From positions 1,302,001 through 1,366,000 of the forward strand of contig VBAC01000001.1 of assembly GCA_005883305.1 (NCBI GenBank): a DNA stretch of 64,000 bases, read 5' to 3'. The position numbers and the translations under genes were made by a program. This document shows, in pieces, positions 1 to 8,032 of the stretch; position 1 is the stretch's first letter; each line of letters starts with the position of its first letter. The notes under the pieces were generated by a model, which was given only the letters and a program-made list of their open reading frames with translations, had not been told where the DNA came from and did no database searches. Source of the DNA: Alphaproteobacteria bacterium (GTDB lineage Bacteria; Pseudomonadota; Alphaproteobacteria; Sphingomonadales; Sphingomonadaceae).

Positions 1-626
1 AGCCGCTCGCCGGCGAGCTCCGGATGGGCGTGATCCCGACCATCGCTCCGTTCCTGCTTCCGACCTTGCTTCCGCGACTGCGCGATCAATGGCCGGACCT
101 CAAGCTCTACCTGCGCGAGGAGACCAGCCAGGCGGCCTGCGACGCGCTCCAGCGCGGCCAGCTCGATTGCGTGCTCCTCGCCCTCCCCTTCGCCTGCGGC
201 GAGGTCGAGCGGGCTGAGTTGTTCGAGGACCGTTTCCTGATCGCCTTTCCGCCCGGCGCGGCCGATGGCTTGCCCGACGCGGTGCCGGCCTCGGCGATCG
301 ACGAGACCAAGCTGCTGCTGCTCGAGGACGGCCACTGCCTCAAGGACCATGCGCTTTCCGCCTGCAACCGGCCGGAGATGCGCGCCGAGGCGGCCATTCT
401 CGGCACCTCGCTGCATACTTTGGTGCAGATGGTCGACAACGGCCTCGGCACGACGCTCGTCCCCCAAATGGCCGTCACCGCGGGCATTCTCGAGGGCACC
501 CGGATCGTCGCCCGCCGCCTCGACGCCGACCACCCGTCCCGCCGCATAGCCCTCGTCTGGCGCAAGGGCAGCCCGCGCGAGAAGGAGTTTCGCCTGCTGG
601 CCGACGCATTGAAGGCGGCGGCCTAG
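1..626 (+). CDS. oxyR: OxyR-type LysR regulator, 3' part (5' end outside window)
   Basis: Peroxide-sensing LysR-family transcription factor. The frame is open from base 3 (…LAGELRMGVIPT), so the DNA-binding helix-turn-helix half lies upstream of the window. What remains is the effector domain. It carries the OxyR signature EDGHCLKDHALSAC, with two cysteines nine residues apart, the spacing of the E. coli Cys199/Cys208 redox switch. The C-terminal part (LVQMVDNGLGTTLVPQMA) is also typical of OxyR. The cysteine pair separates it from generic LysR proteins. Its target genes are not visible here. Confidence 0.92.
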   Translation, partial: PLAGELRMGVIPTIAPFLLPTLLPRLRDQWPDLKLYLREETSQAACDALQRGQLDCVLLALPFACGEVERAELFEDRFLIAFPPGAADGLPDAVPASAIDETKLLLLEDGHCLKDHALSACNRPEMRAEAAILGTSLHTLVQMVDNGLGTTLVPQMAVTAGILEGTRIVARRLDADHPSRRIALVWRKGSPREKEFRLLADALKAAA

Positions 627-671
627 CTTATCCCCCCTCCCCCATGAAGCTGCGCTTCACAGGGAGGAAAT

Positions 672-1238
672 CTAGTCCATGTGCTTCAGCCCGACCCTCA
701 GATAGTCCCAGCCGGTGACCAGGGTCAGGGCGGCCGCGGCCCAGAGGCTGATCAGGCCGACGAGATGGACCCACGGCCATTGCGGCAGCGCGCCCGAGAG
801 GATCAGCGCACCGAGCGACACCAGCTGGAAGGTCGTCTTCCACTTGGCGAGCTGGCTGACCGGCACCGAGACGCGAAGGGTGGCGAGGAACTCGCGCAGG
901 CCCGAGACGATGATTTCCCGCAAGAGGATGACGAGCGCGGGAATGAGGTGCCATTCGGCGATGACCGGAGTCCCGTCGAGCGGCGGCCGGGCCACGAGGA
1001 GGACGATCACCGAGGCGACCATGATCTTGTCCGCGATCGGATCGAGAAACTGGCCGAGCCGCGACACCGTCCCCTGGGCGCGGGCGAGGTAGCCGTCGAG
1101 ATAATCGGTGATTCCGACCAGGCAGTAGAGCACGAAGGTCACCGCATAATCCCACCCGCCCGGTCTCCACAGCAGGAAGACGAGGATGGGCACGGCGAGG
1201 ATGCGCGAGAGCGTCAGCAGGTTGGGCAGCGTCAACAT
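672..1238 (-). CDS. pgsA: CDP-diacylglycerol--glycerol-3-phosphate 3-phosphatidyltransferase
   Basis: Integral membrane enzyme making phosphatidylglycerophosphate, the first committed step to phosphatidylglycerol and cardiolipin. The 188-aa protein has the CDP-alcohol phosphotransferase motif D-G-x2-A-R-x8-G-x3-D-x3-D around residues 45-70 (DGYLAR … GQFLDPIAD). Several hydrophobic helices and the usual PgsA length are also seen. It begins at an ATG giving the family N-terminus MLTLPNLLTLSRI. It converges on oxyR. The next gene, an LplT-like transporter, also concerns phospholipids but is divergently oriented. Confidence 0.95.
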   Translation of the reverse strand: MLTLPNLLTLSRILAVPILVFLLWRPGGWDYAVTFVLYCLVGITDYLDGYLARAQGTVSRLGQFLDPIADKIMVASVIVLLVARPPLDGTPVIAEWHLIPALVILLREIIVSGLREFLATLRVSVPVSQLAKWKTTFQLVSLGALILSGALPQWPWVHLVGLISLWAAAALTLVTGWDYLRVGLKHMD

Positions 1239-1447
1239 GCAAGGCCGGCCTTAGCCCCAATAGGGCAGGATTGGGAGCGCCTTGGCACGATTCGAACGGA
1301 CATAGCCGGTTTGCGGGGTCTTGTGCGGCTTCGCGGGCGCGGACTATGACCATCGCGCAAGGCCCGTTTTTGATAACGACACAAGGATGCCGATAAAGTG
1401 ATCACTGGCCTGGCGTCCGCCAAGGGACTTGCTCGCTTTCGTTCCCG

Positions 1448-2836
1448 ATGACCGGAGCCTTCCATCTTCTCGGCACCCGCCGCTTCCTGCCGCTCTTCGC
1501 GACTCAGATGCTGGGCGCGTTCAACGACAATCTGTTCAAGAACGCGATGGTCCTGTTCGTCGTGTATCAGGTCTACAACAACGAGCAGGCGGAGACCTGG
1601 TTCAGCGCGATCACCACGGGCGTGTTCATTCTGCCCTTCTTTCTGCTTTCGGCTTTGTCGGGCCAGCTCGCCGACGCAACGGACAAGGCGCGGATCATTC
1701 GTATCGTCAAGGCGTGCGAGATCGCGATCATGATCGCCGGCGCGGCGGGCCTGCTGATGGCCTGGATGCTCTACGGGCCATCCGGGCAAGCGTGGCTGAC
1801 GAGGCATGCGCCCTATCTCCAGCCCGTCTTCCACATCCTGTTCATGCCGCTGCTGTTGCTGGCCCTGTTCGCGATGGGGGTTCATTCGACCTTCTTCGGG
1901 CCGATCAAATACGCGATCCTGCCGCAGCAATTGCGCGCCGACGAAGTGCTGGGGGGGACCGGGCTGGTCGAGGCGGGGACCTATATCGCCATATTGGGCG
2001 GCACCCTGCTCGCCGGAGTCATTTCGGTTCAGGCCTCGGCGGCCGCCGTGATCGCGATCGCCGTGGTGGGTTATCTGACCGGACGGCGCGTGCCGCCGGC
2101 GCCCGCGCTCGAGGGCGGGCATCCCATCGACCTCAATGTCGTGCGCTCCTCGATCCGGCTCGTCCAGGCGACTCTCCACATCCCGCGCCTTTACCTCGCG
2201 ATCGTCGCGATCAGCTTCTTCTGGACGATCGGTGCGGTGCTGTTCATCCAGTTCCCGCCGCTGGTGAAGAACGTGCTGACCTCGGACAAGTCGGTCGCCA
2301 GCCTGTTCCTCGCCATCTTCTCGGTCGGAGTCGCGATCGGCTCGGTGGCCGTGAACCGCTTGCTCAAGAACCAGGTGTCGGCGCGCTACGCAACGCCGTC
2401 GGTGCTGGCCATGGGCCTGTTCGTCGTCGCCTTCCACATTACGGCCAAGACCTGGATCGGCGCGGCCGACGGCACGCTCTACCGGATCGGCGATTTCATT
2501 CACCACCCCGGAGCGATGCCGCTCGTCGGGTCGCTGCTCGGAATCGCGGTGGCCGGCGGCATGTTCGTCGTGCCGCTCTACGCCTTCCTCACGACGACGG
2601 TGCCCAAGGCGCAGGCCGCGCGCACCGTCGCCGCCAACAACATCGTCAATTCGGGAGCGATGGTGATCGGCTCGGTGCTCGCGCTCGGCCTCACCCAGAT
2701 CGGCGTCACGACCGAGGACCAGCTGCTGCTTGCCGCGGCGATGTGCCTGGTTTCGGCGTGGCTGGCGTGGAAGCTGCACAAGGCGTGCGACGACGCGCCC
2801 TGCACCGACGCGGAAATCCTGCCGCCGACCGTTTAG
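1448..2836 (+). CDS. LplT-like MFS transporter (probable lysophospholipid flippase)
   Basis: A 462-aa polytopic membrane protein of the major facilitator superfamily. Its N-terminus (FATQMLGAFNDNLFKNA) is the hallmark of the LplT family, whose E. coli member flips lysophospholipids inward for re-acylation. In many bacteria the domain is fused to an acyltransferase/acyl-ACP synthetase (Aas). Here it stands alone and no acyltransferase follows. About 12 hydrophobic stretches are visible. The start is the first ATG consistent with the family; no strong ribosome site precedes it. The lysophospholipid substrate is inferred from family only. Confidence 0.82.
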   Translation: MTGAFHLLGTRRFLPLFATQMLGAFNDNLFKNAMVLFVVYQVYNNEQAETWFSAITTGVFILPFFLLSALSGQLADATDKARIIRIVKACEIAIMIAGAAGLLMAWMLYGPSGQAWLTRHAPYLQPVFHILFMPLLLLALFAMGVHSTFFGPIKYAILPQQLRADEVLGGTGLVEAGTYIAILGGTLLAGVISVQASAAAVIAIAVVGYLTGRRVPPAPALEGGHPIDLNVVRSSIRLVQATLHIPRLYLAIVAISFFWTIGAVLFIQFPPLVKNVLTSDKSVASLFLAIFSVGVAIGSVAVNRLLKNQVSARYATPSVLAMGLFVVAFHITAKTWIGAADGTLYRIGDFIHHPGAMPLVGSLLGIAVAGGMFVVPLYAFLTTTVPKAQAARTVAANNIVNSGAMVIGSVLALGLTQIGVTTEDQLLLAAAMCLVSAWLAWKLHKACDDAPCTDAEILPPTV

Positions 2837-2878
2837 GGTCGTAATCAATTAGGCTGGGCGGTTTTTCGTTCGATTACA

Positions 2879-2995
2879 GAGTCATCCCGGCGAAAGCCGG
2901 GACCCATGAACACGGCTTTCGAGGTAAAGCGAGACCGCACCGCCAGCCCCAGACCGCTTCGGTTCATGGGCCCCGGCTTTCGCCGGGGTGACTCC
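2879..2995. repeat. Dispersed inverted repeat, family R1 copy 1
   Basis: Two arms of about 30 bases in inverted orientation (GTCATCCCGGCGAAAGCCGG… and its complement) enclose about 55 unrelated bases. Related copies lie at 7093-7175 (divergent), 14793-14910, 32048-32163 and 49441-49595, always between genes. It could fold as a long hairpin downstream of the transporter gene. Confidence 0.85.
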
Positions 2996-3035
2996 TCTTG
3001 GGAGCGACACCCGACCTTCTCGTTGAGTACGGACC

Positions 3036-3212
3036 CTAGCTGAAGAGCGTGCCGAAGAAGACGAGGCCGCCGATCCATCCGGTGGCGAAGAGCTTGAGAT
3101 CGTCGAGCCAGGCCGCCGCCTCGACGCCTTCGAACGGCCGCGCGGGATAAGCCGCCAGCGACCGGGCCCGGTGGCCGGAGCGGCGAACGATGAGCGGCGA
3201 AAGGCGATTCAT
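3036..3212 (-). CDS. Small putative membrane protein
   Basis: An unrecognised protein of 58 aa from the ATG giving MNRLSPLIVRRSG; an upstream ATG in the same frame would give 70 aa. The last 20 residues are hydrophobic (ATGWIGGLVFFGTLFS), suggesting a C-terminal membrane anchor. The N-terminal half is basic. No clear ribosome binding site is seen, so the start is uncertain. It lies alone between repeat R1 and a divergent porin-like gene. No function can be assigned. Confidence 0.5.
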   Translation of the reverse strand: MNRLSPLIVRRSGHRARSLAAYPARPFEGVEAAAWLDDLKLFATGWIGGLVFFGTLFS

Positions 3213-3359
3213 GATCGCTATTAACAAAGGATTCACCATCATGTTCAATCGGAGATTTCACCGATGGTCCCACCCGTCTCGCGGCGGGACAAGAGGCGCT
3301 CCGATGGTTAGGAACGCGCCCGTCATCAAAGTTTCACATTCGTCATAGAACCATCGCAC

Positions 3360-3980
3360 ATGCTCCATTTGCCGCCTCCCGACCCCGCGTTCGAAGTCAG
3401 CATCGCCAGCCAGGGCGTGTCCAAGGGCCTGCGCCAGACCGAGGATGCGCAATTCCTCGTCCGAGGCGAGGTTGCCGTCGGCCACGTCTTCGCCGGCCTT
3501 TTGTGGAAGAATATCGATTCGGCCATGGCCGCCGGAGAGGGCCAATCCTTCGTCGGCTACCGCACGCGGGCGGGCGGCTTCGATTTGGCCGGGACGGTGG
3601 GCTATCACATCCAGACCGGCGCGATCGGGCATTTCGACGACGACCGATTCGAATTCAACGTCACCGCGTCGCGCGGCGTGGGACCGGTGACTCCGCGGAT
3701 CAGCGTCACCTACAGCCCCGACGATTTCGGCGGCACCGGCGAATCGCTTTACGCGGAAGCCGGCGCCGCGGTCGGACTGTTCCCGCGCGCGACCTTCAGC
3801 GCCAATGTCAGCCGGCGCGAGCGCGACGGCGCGCCCGATTATACCGCCTTCAACGCCGGAATCGGCTACAGCTTCGCCCGCCATGTCTCGGTCGACGTCC
3901 GCTATTACGACACCGCCCAGTCGGCGCTCGGCGCCATTTACGAGCCGCGTGTCGTCGCCGTCCTTCGCGCAAGATTCTAG
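3360..3980 (+). CDS. TorF-family porin-like protein without visible signal peptide
   Basis: A 206-aa protein with alternating hydrophobic/polar beta strands ending in an aromatic residue (…VLRARF), as expected for an outer-membrane barrel. The pattern (ASQGVSKGLRQTED … GEVAVGHVFAGLLWKNID) resembles the putative-porin family TIGR02001. Such proteins normally carry a signal peptide. Here the frame upstream of the ATG runs only 16 codons before a stop, without a hydrophobic core. Either the start is misplaced through a sequence change, or the gene is a 5'-truncated copy. The family call is moderate and export is doubtful. Confidence 0.55.
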   Translation: MLHLPPPDPAFEVSIASQGVSKGLRQTEDAQFLVRGEVAVGHVFAGLLWKNIDSAMAAGEGQSFVGYRTRAGGFDLAGTVGYHIQTGAIGHFDDDRFEFNVTASRGVGPVTPRISVTYSPDDFGGTGESLYAEAGAAVGLFPRATFSANVSRRERDGAPDYTAFNAGIGYSFARHVSVDVRYYDTAQSALGAIYEPRVVAVLRARF

Positions 3981-4093
3981 AGCGGCGGAGGAGGGCCTGC
4001 GGGAGAAGTGCCGGGACGAGGTCCCAAAAAAGGCACCCACTCTCCCGCTTTCGTTCATGCTACACTCAAAAAAGCCTTTGTATTCGCAGAGGC

Positions 4094-4393
4094 ATGACGA
4101 TCCAGAAACTTCCCGAAACGGGCCAGGATCATGGCTCATCCGGCCGCATCGACGACGCTGCCGTCGAGGACTACAATTTGCTGACGGCCGACCGCCGCGT
4201 CGAGGAGGTATCGCGCCGCGTCGCCGAGCAGATCCGGATCGTGGCGGAAATAGAAGCCGCGGGTGAGCCGTCGGAACGCGCGAGCCAGATCCTGCAGGAG
4301 CTGGAGCGGGAGCTCAAGCTTGCCACCGAGCAGCGCGAGACGGCGCGGCTGGACGCGTCCCGGCCCCAGGCGGAGGTCCGCGAGGCGGGCTGA
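4094..4393 (+). CDS. Hypothetical hydrophilic coiled-coil protein
   Basis: A 99-aa protein with no recognised family. Residues about 25-90 are rich in Glu, Arg, Ala and Gln with heptad-like spacing, suggesting a helical coiled coil. There is no signal or membrane segment. An AGAGG ribosome site precedes the ATG by one or two bases, which is close, so the start is tentative. It converges on the GIY-YIG remnant and tRNA-Ala on the other strand. Confidence 0.5.
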   Translation: MTIQKLPETGQDHGSSGRIDDAAVEDYNLLTADRRVEEVSRRVAEQIRIVAEIEAAGEPSERASQILQELERELKLATEQRETARLDASRPQAEVREAG

Positions 4394-4411
4394 CCGCCCG
4401 GGCATGGCCGC

Positions 4412-4474
4412 GATGAGGCCAATATAAACCTGGTCAGGATGGCCGATGCTTTGCAGGATGTAGACGTAGTTCAT
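4412..4474 (-). pseudogene. GIY-YIG endonuclease remnant (first ~20 codons)
   Basis: The minus strand begins MNYVYILQSIGHPDQVYIGL. This is the start of a UPF0213/GIY-YIG nuclease-domain protein, with both the VYI and YIG elements. Family resemblance then stops abruptly, and the frame continues as the antisense of the neighbouring hypothetical gene. The body of the roughly 90-aa family, including the catalytic Arg and Glu regions, is missing. I read it as a truncated relic beside a tRNA gene. Confidence 0.6.
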
Positions 4475-4512
4475 ACGCCTGTAGCCCGCCTCCGCCAGAG
4501 GCTATGGCGGGC

Positions 4513-4573
4513 AGCCTTCGCCCTATCCGGACCAAGGCTGGCTTGCCAGCCGTAGCCCGTCAGGGCGAAGGCT
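4513..4573. repeat. 12-bp inverted repeat beside tRNA-Ala
   Basis: AGCCTTCGCCCT (4513-4524) and its complement AGGGCGAAGGCT (4562-4573) enclose 37 bases. The right arm reaches the CCA end of the tRNA. On the minus strand this could form a hairpin just after the tRNA, serving as processing signal or terminator. It could also be a mobile palindromic element left next to the GIY-YIG relic. Confidence 0.55.
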
Positions 4574-4648
4574 GGTGGAGCCGAGGGGGATCGAACCCCT
4601 GACCTCTGCAATGCCATTGCAGCGCTCTCCCAGCTGAGCTACGGCCCC
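4573..4648 (-). tRNA. tRNA-Ala (anticodon GGC)
   Basis: Read on the minus strand, GGGGCCGTAGCTCAGCTGGG begins a complete cloverleaf of 76 nt with an encoded CCA end. The anticodon stem CTGCA/TGCAG closes the loop ATGGCAT, giving anticodon GGC. The T arm has GGTTCGATCC, and the acceptor stem pairs GGGGCC with GGCTCC (with wobble). Confidence 0.97.
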
Positions 4649-4733
4649 GAACCTTTTTTAGCTCCCGGGTGGGTCCGGGAGCGGTCGAAGGACGCCGCAT
4701 GTAGGCAAAGCGCCGTCCCTTCGCAAGGGAGGT

Positions 4734-5060
4734 TTAGACCTCTTCTTCGTCCCCGCCGGCGCCCGGAACGCCGATATCGTCGTCGCCGCCCAGATCGACC
4801 TCGTCGTCGGGATTTTCTTCGGCTTCCTCGTCGACGTCGATCTCCAGCTCCTCGGCGGCGAGATCCGCGTCTTCCTTCTCGACCTCGGCCTCGGGCTTGG
4901 CCTGCTCGAACGGCATCGGCTGCTTGGATTTCAGCACCGGCTCGGGCTGCCAGGCGACCCCGCAATTGACGCAGTGGACCGGATCGTCCTTACCGAGATC
5001 GTAGAAGCGGGTGGCGCATTTGGGGCAGGTCCGCTTGGTGCCCCATTCCGGTTTCACCAT
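4734..5060 (-). CDS. FYDLN-acid family protein (TIGR02300)
   Basis: A 108-aa protein starting MVKPEWGTKRTCPKC. Two CxxC pairs (CPKC near residue 12 and CVNC near residue 31) flank the family-naming FYDL motif and suggest zinc binding. The C-terminal half is a long acidic tail rich in Asp/Glu. This architecture is characteristic of an alphaproteobacterial family of unknown function. The ATG matches the family N-terminus, so the longer upstream frame is ignored. It is divergent from aroA across about 100 bases, which should hold both promoters. Confidence 0.9.
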   Translation of the reverse strand: MVKPEWGTKRTCPKCATRFYDLGKDDPVHCVNCGVAWQPEPVLKSKQPMPFEQAKPEAEVEKEDADLAAEELEIDVDEEAEENPDDEVDLGGDDDIGVPGAGGDEEEV

Positions 5061-5158
5061 GGGTGAAAAATCTCCGTGTTTCGTATGAAAGAGCCGGCGC
5101 ACAGGCCGTGATCGCGGGGCGCCTTGCCACATGGGGTAGGCGCTGTCAAAGCCAAGCC

Positions 5159-6445
5159 ATGATGTCGTTCGCGCCGCGCGGGCCCTTGCGAGGCACGGCC
5201 CGGGTCCCCGGCGACAAGAGCATCTCCCACCGCGCCCTGATCCTCGCCGCGCTCGCCGTCGGGCGGAGCCGGATCGAAGGGCTGAGCGACGGCGAAGACG
5301 TGGCGGCGACGATCGCCGCTCTGCGGGCGATGGGCGCGTGGATCGGGCAAGGGGCCGACCGCATCTGGACGGTGGACGGAGTCGGCGTCGGCGGCCTGCT
5401 CCAGCCGGAAGCGCCGTTCGCGCTCGGCAATTCGGGGACGTCGGCGCGGCTGCTGATGGGCCTCGTCGCGGGCCACGGAATTCGCGCGGCCTTCACGGGC
5501 GACGCCTCGCTGAGCCGGCGGCCGATGGCCCGCGCCGCCGACCCGCTGCGCCGCATCGGAGCGCGTATTTCCGGCAACCGGCTGCCGTTCACGATCGAAG
5601 GTGCCTGTCCTGCGCTTCCCGTCCGCCACCGGCTCGAAATCCCCTCGGCGCAGGTTAAATCCGCGCTGCTGCTCGCCGGACTGAACACGCCGGGGATCAC
5701 CGAGGTGACCGAGAGCGCGCCGACCCGCGACCATCTGGAGCGGCTGCTGCGCCTTTTCGGCGCCGAAATCGAGGTCGACGGGCCGCGGATCGCCTTGCGG
5801 GGCCAAGCGGAGCTTCTCCCTCGACATCTGACGATAGCCGGCGACGCCTCGGCCGCCGCCTTCCTTGCCGTGGCCGCGCTCGTCGTGCCGGGCTCCGAGA
5901 TTCGCATCGAAGGAGTCTGCGTTAATCCGGGGCGTACCGGACTTTACGAGGTGCTGGCCGAAATGGGCGGCGACATCGCCTTCGAGAACCGGCGCGAGGT
6001 TTCGGGCGAACCGGTCGCCGACCTCGTCGTGCGCCACAGCGCCCTGACCGGGGTGGACGTGCCGGCGGAGATCGCGCCGCGGATGATCGACGAATTTCCG
6101 ATCCTGTTCGTCGCCGCCGCTTTCGCCGGCGGGCGCACCAGAGCGCACGGCCTCGCGGAGCTCAGGCTGAAGGAATCGGACCGGATCGCTTCGATGGCGG
6201 CGGGGCTGGCGGCGATCGGCGTGCCAGTGGAGGAGGCGGGCGACAGCCTGACCGTCGAGGGCAGCGGCGGCGAGCCGCTCGCCGGCGGCGCCGTGATCGA
6301 CCCGCGGCTGGACCACCGGGTCGCGATGGCCTTCGCGGTGGCTGGCCTTCACGCGCGCTTGCCCCTAGGGATCGCCGACATGGAACCGGTCGCGACCTCC
6401 TTTCCGGGCTTTGCCGCCGCGCTCGACACACTGGCGGACGCATGA
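5159..6445 (+). CDS. aroA: 3-phosphoshikimate 1-carboxyvinyltransferase (EPSP synthase)
   Basis: Shikimate-pathway enzyme joining shikimate-3-phosphate and phosphoenolpyruvate. The 428-aa protein shows the PGDKSISHRA substrate loop near residue 20 and LGNSGTSARLLMGL near residue 90. GDASLSRRPM and, late in the protein, LKESDRIASMA follow. The pattern around NSGTSARLLMGLV resembles class II (CP4-like, typically glyphosate-tolerant) enzymes more than the E. coli type; that class call is inference. The start could be either of two adjacent ATGs (5159 or 5162). The stop overlaps cmk as ATGA, so the two are translationally coupled. Confidence 0.96.
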   Translation: MMSFAPRGPLRGTARVPGDKSISHRALILAALAVGRSRIEGLSDGEDVAATIAALRAMGAWIGQGADRIWTVDGVGVGGLLQPEAPFALGNSGTSARLLMGLVAGHGIRAAFTGDASLSRRPMARAADPLRRIGARISGNRLPFTIEGACPALPVRHRLEIPSAQVKSALLLAGLNTPGITEVTESAPTRDHLERLLRLFGAEIEVDGPRIALRGQAELLPRHLTIAGDASAAAFLAVAALVVPGSEIRIEGVCVNPGRTGLYEVLAEMGGDIAFENRREVSGEPVADLVVRHSALTGVDVPAEIAPRMIDEFPILFVAAAFAGGRTRAHGLAELRLKESDRIASMAAGLAAIGVPVEEAGDSLTVEGSGGEPLAGGAVIDPRLDHRVAMAFAVAGLHARLPLGIADMEPVATSFPGFAAALDTLADA

Positions 6446-7062
6446 TCATCGCCGTCGACGGACCTGCCGCTTCGGGCAAGGGCACGATCGCCCGAGCGCT
6501 CGCCGCCCGTTTCGGGCTGCCGCATCTCGACACCGGCCTGCTCTACCGCGCCGCCGCGCTCAACCTGCTGGAGATGGGCGGCGATCCCGAAAGCGAGTTC
6601 CAGGCCGCGCGTGCCTGCGACATCAGCCAGATCGATTTCGCCGACCCGGAGCTCAAGAGCGAGACGGTCGGCGGAATCGCCTCGCGAATCTCCGCCTATC
6701 CGCTGGTCCGCGAGGCGCTGCTCGAGCGCCAGCGCCGCTTCGCCGCCAACCCGGACGGCGCGGTGCTCGACGGACGCGACATCGGCACGGTGATCGCGCC
6801 GGAGGCCGACGCCAAATTGTTCGTCACTGCCAGCCCGGAGGTGCGTGCGGAGCGCCGCTTCGCGGAGCTGACGGCGCGCGGGCTGGAGGTCCATCTCCCC
6901 GACGTGCTCGCCGACATCCACGCCCGCGACACGCGCGACAGCGGCCGTGCCGCGGCCCCGCTGGTGATGGCGCCGGGGGCCGATCTGCTCGACACCAGCG
7001 CGATGACTCCGGACGAGGCGATCGCCGCGGCGATCGCGCTCGTCGAGGCGCGGCGGGGCTAG
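6442..7062 (+). CDS. cmk: Cytidylate kinase
   Basis: Phosphorylates CMP/dCMP for pyrimidine nucleotide supply. The 206-aa protein has the P-loop GPAASGKGT at residues 7-15, the family segment LDTGLLYRAAAL, and DGRDIGTVIAPEAD near residue 110. RDTRDSGRAAAPL is the CMP-specific region. It overlaps aroA by four bases, the conserved aroA-cmk order. In many proteobacteria rpsA follows; here small exported proteins follow after repeat R1. Confidence 0.96.
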   Translation: MIIAVDGPAASGKGTIARALAARFGLPHLDTGLLYRAAALNLLEMGGDPESEFQAARACDISQIDFADPELKSETVGGIASRISAYPLVREALLERQRRFAANPDGAVLDGRDIGTVIAPEADAKLFVTASPEVRAERRFAELTARGLEVHLPDVLADIHARDTRDSGRAAAPLVMAPGADLLDTSAMTPDEAIAAAIALVEARRG

Positions 7063-7092
7063 GCCGATCGACATTCGGGCATCCCTTTGCCC

Positions 7093-7175
7093 GTCACCCG
7101 CGCGAAAGGGGGGGCCAGCTTGTTTCTTCTCCCAGGCGATTGAAGAAGCTGGATTCCCGCTTTCGCGGGAATGAC
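7093..7175. repeat. Divergent inverted repeat, family R1 copy 2
   Basis: The left arm GTCACCCGCGCGAAAG and right arm CTTTCGCGGGAATGAC frame about 50 bases. The arms match the R1 family imperfectly (GAATGAC instead of GGATGAC). It occupies the gap between cmk and the next small gene. Confidence 0.6.
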
Positions 7176-7271
7176 GATGAAAATTGAAATGCCGATCCAT
7201 CCTAGGCCGAAAGGGGTTGCGCCGGCTCGTGCTTTGAGGGAGCTTTGGAAAAGGCCAGCAGGAGCAAGCAG

Positions 7272-7553
7272 ATGAGCCGTCCGGTCCTTCTCCTTTCCAC
7301 CGCCGCCGCGCTGGCGGCCACCGCCGCTTTCGCCCAGGCGCCGCAGCCCTCCGCCGCGCCGTCCGGCACCGGCACCGGCCCGAGCGAGTCGACCAAGATG
7401 GTCTGCCGAAGCCAAAGCGATTCCAGCTCGCGCCTGCGCCGGCAGCGGGTGTGCGTCACCCAAGCCGAATGGGACGAGCAGCGCCGCCTCAGCCGCCTCG
7501 ACGTCGAGAAGGCGCAGACCAATCGGCAATGGTGCAAGAACGGGCCTTGCTAG
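7272..7553 (+). CDS. Small secreted protein, function unknown
   Basis: A 93-aa protein with a classic signal peptide (MSRPVLLLSTAAALAATAAFAQA; cleavage expected after AFA). The mature part is short and charged, with three cysteines. It ends QWCKNGPC, and the segment MVCRSQ…RLRRQRVCVTQAEWDEQRR resembles small sphingomonad periplasmic proteins of unknown role. The ATG was chosen because AGGAG lies upstream at good spacing and it gives an intact signal peptide. Its 3' end overlaps the start of the next gene by 25 bases. Confidence 0.7.
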   Translation: MSRPVLLLSTAAALAATAAFAQAPQPSAAPSGTGTGPSESTKMVCRSQSDSSSRLRRQRVCVTQAEWDEQRRLSRLDVEKAQTNRQWCKNGPC

Positions 7554-8032
7554 CATTGGCGACAGCGGCCGCTTTGGCCGTTGCCTGCAGTCCGCAGGGC
7601 GGCAACGCTCAAAGGGACGCGGCGAAGGACGCCGCTATCACGCACCTTACCCTGCCGACCCACGACACATGCGAAGTGGCTCGGCATCCGGAACGCGTCA
7701 ACGGGCAAAGAGTGCGATTGAGGGCGATCGTCATTCAGGACGTCGAATACGCATTCCTGACCGAACAAAGCAGCGGGCTATGGTGCGATCGTCACATTGT
7801 GATCGACTGGCGGGAGTCGCCGATATCGGAAGTGGACCGCGCCATCATGGATTCCCGGCGCCTCTCCACGGCGACCCGCACGCTCGCGGCCGAAGCTGAG
7901 TTCGAAGGGATCATTCGCGCCTTGCCCAACGCCGCGCGCAACGACCCAAGGGTGCCACGGCCTGCCTTCGAGGCGACGATCCAAGTTGAGAGGGTCGATC
8001 ATGTGCGGCTGATCGAGGTCCCGACGTCTTAG
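7529..8032 (+). CDS. Putative lipoprotein, function unknown
   Basis: A 167-aa protein starting MVQERALLALATAAALAVAC. The lipobox LAVAC ends a short signal peptide, so the mature protein should be lipid-anchored at Cys20. The rest is a soluble domain with repeated Val/Arg strands (HPERVNGQRVRLRAIV … FLTEQSSGLWCDRHIVIDW), possibly OB-fold-like, though I cannot name the family. It overlaps the preceding secreted-protein gene and is probably co-transcribed with it. Confidence 0.68.
   Translation: MVQERALLALATAAALAVACSPQGGNAQRDAAKDAAITHLTLPTHDTCEVARHPERVNGQRVRLRAIVIQDVEYAFLTEQSSGLWCDRHIVIDWRESPISEVDRAIMDSRRLSTATRTLAAEAEFEGIIRALPNAARNDPRVPRPAFEATIQVERVDHVRLIEVPTS

Noticed and set aside
628-1353. 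Long minus-strand frame overlapping pgsA
   Set aside because: It is an Arg/Pro/Ala-rich shadow of pgsA in another frame, with no family features; GC-rich DNA keeps such frames open.
1232-2848. 538-residue minus-strand frame opposite the LplT-like gene
   Set aside because: Composition dominated by Arg, Asp, His and Gly without hydrophobic core; it mirrors the real transporter gene exactly.
2879-2995. CRISPR array from the repeated GTCATCCCGG blocks
   Set aside because: Arms are inverted, not direct, occur once per locus, and no cas genes are present.
4639-4965. Arg-rich minus-strand frame over the FYDLN gene
   Set aside because: A frame shadow of the acidic tail of the FYDLN protein that also overlaps tRNA-Ala.
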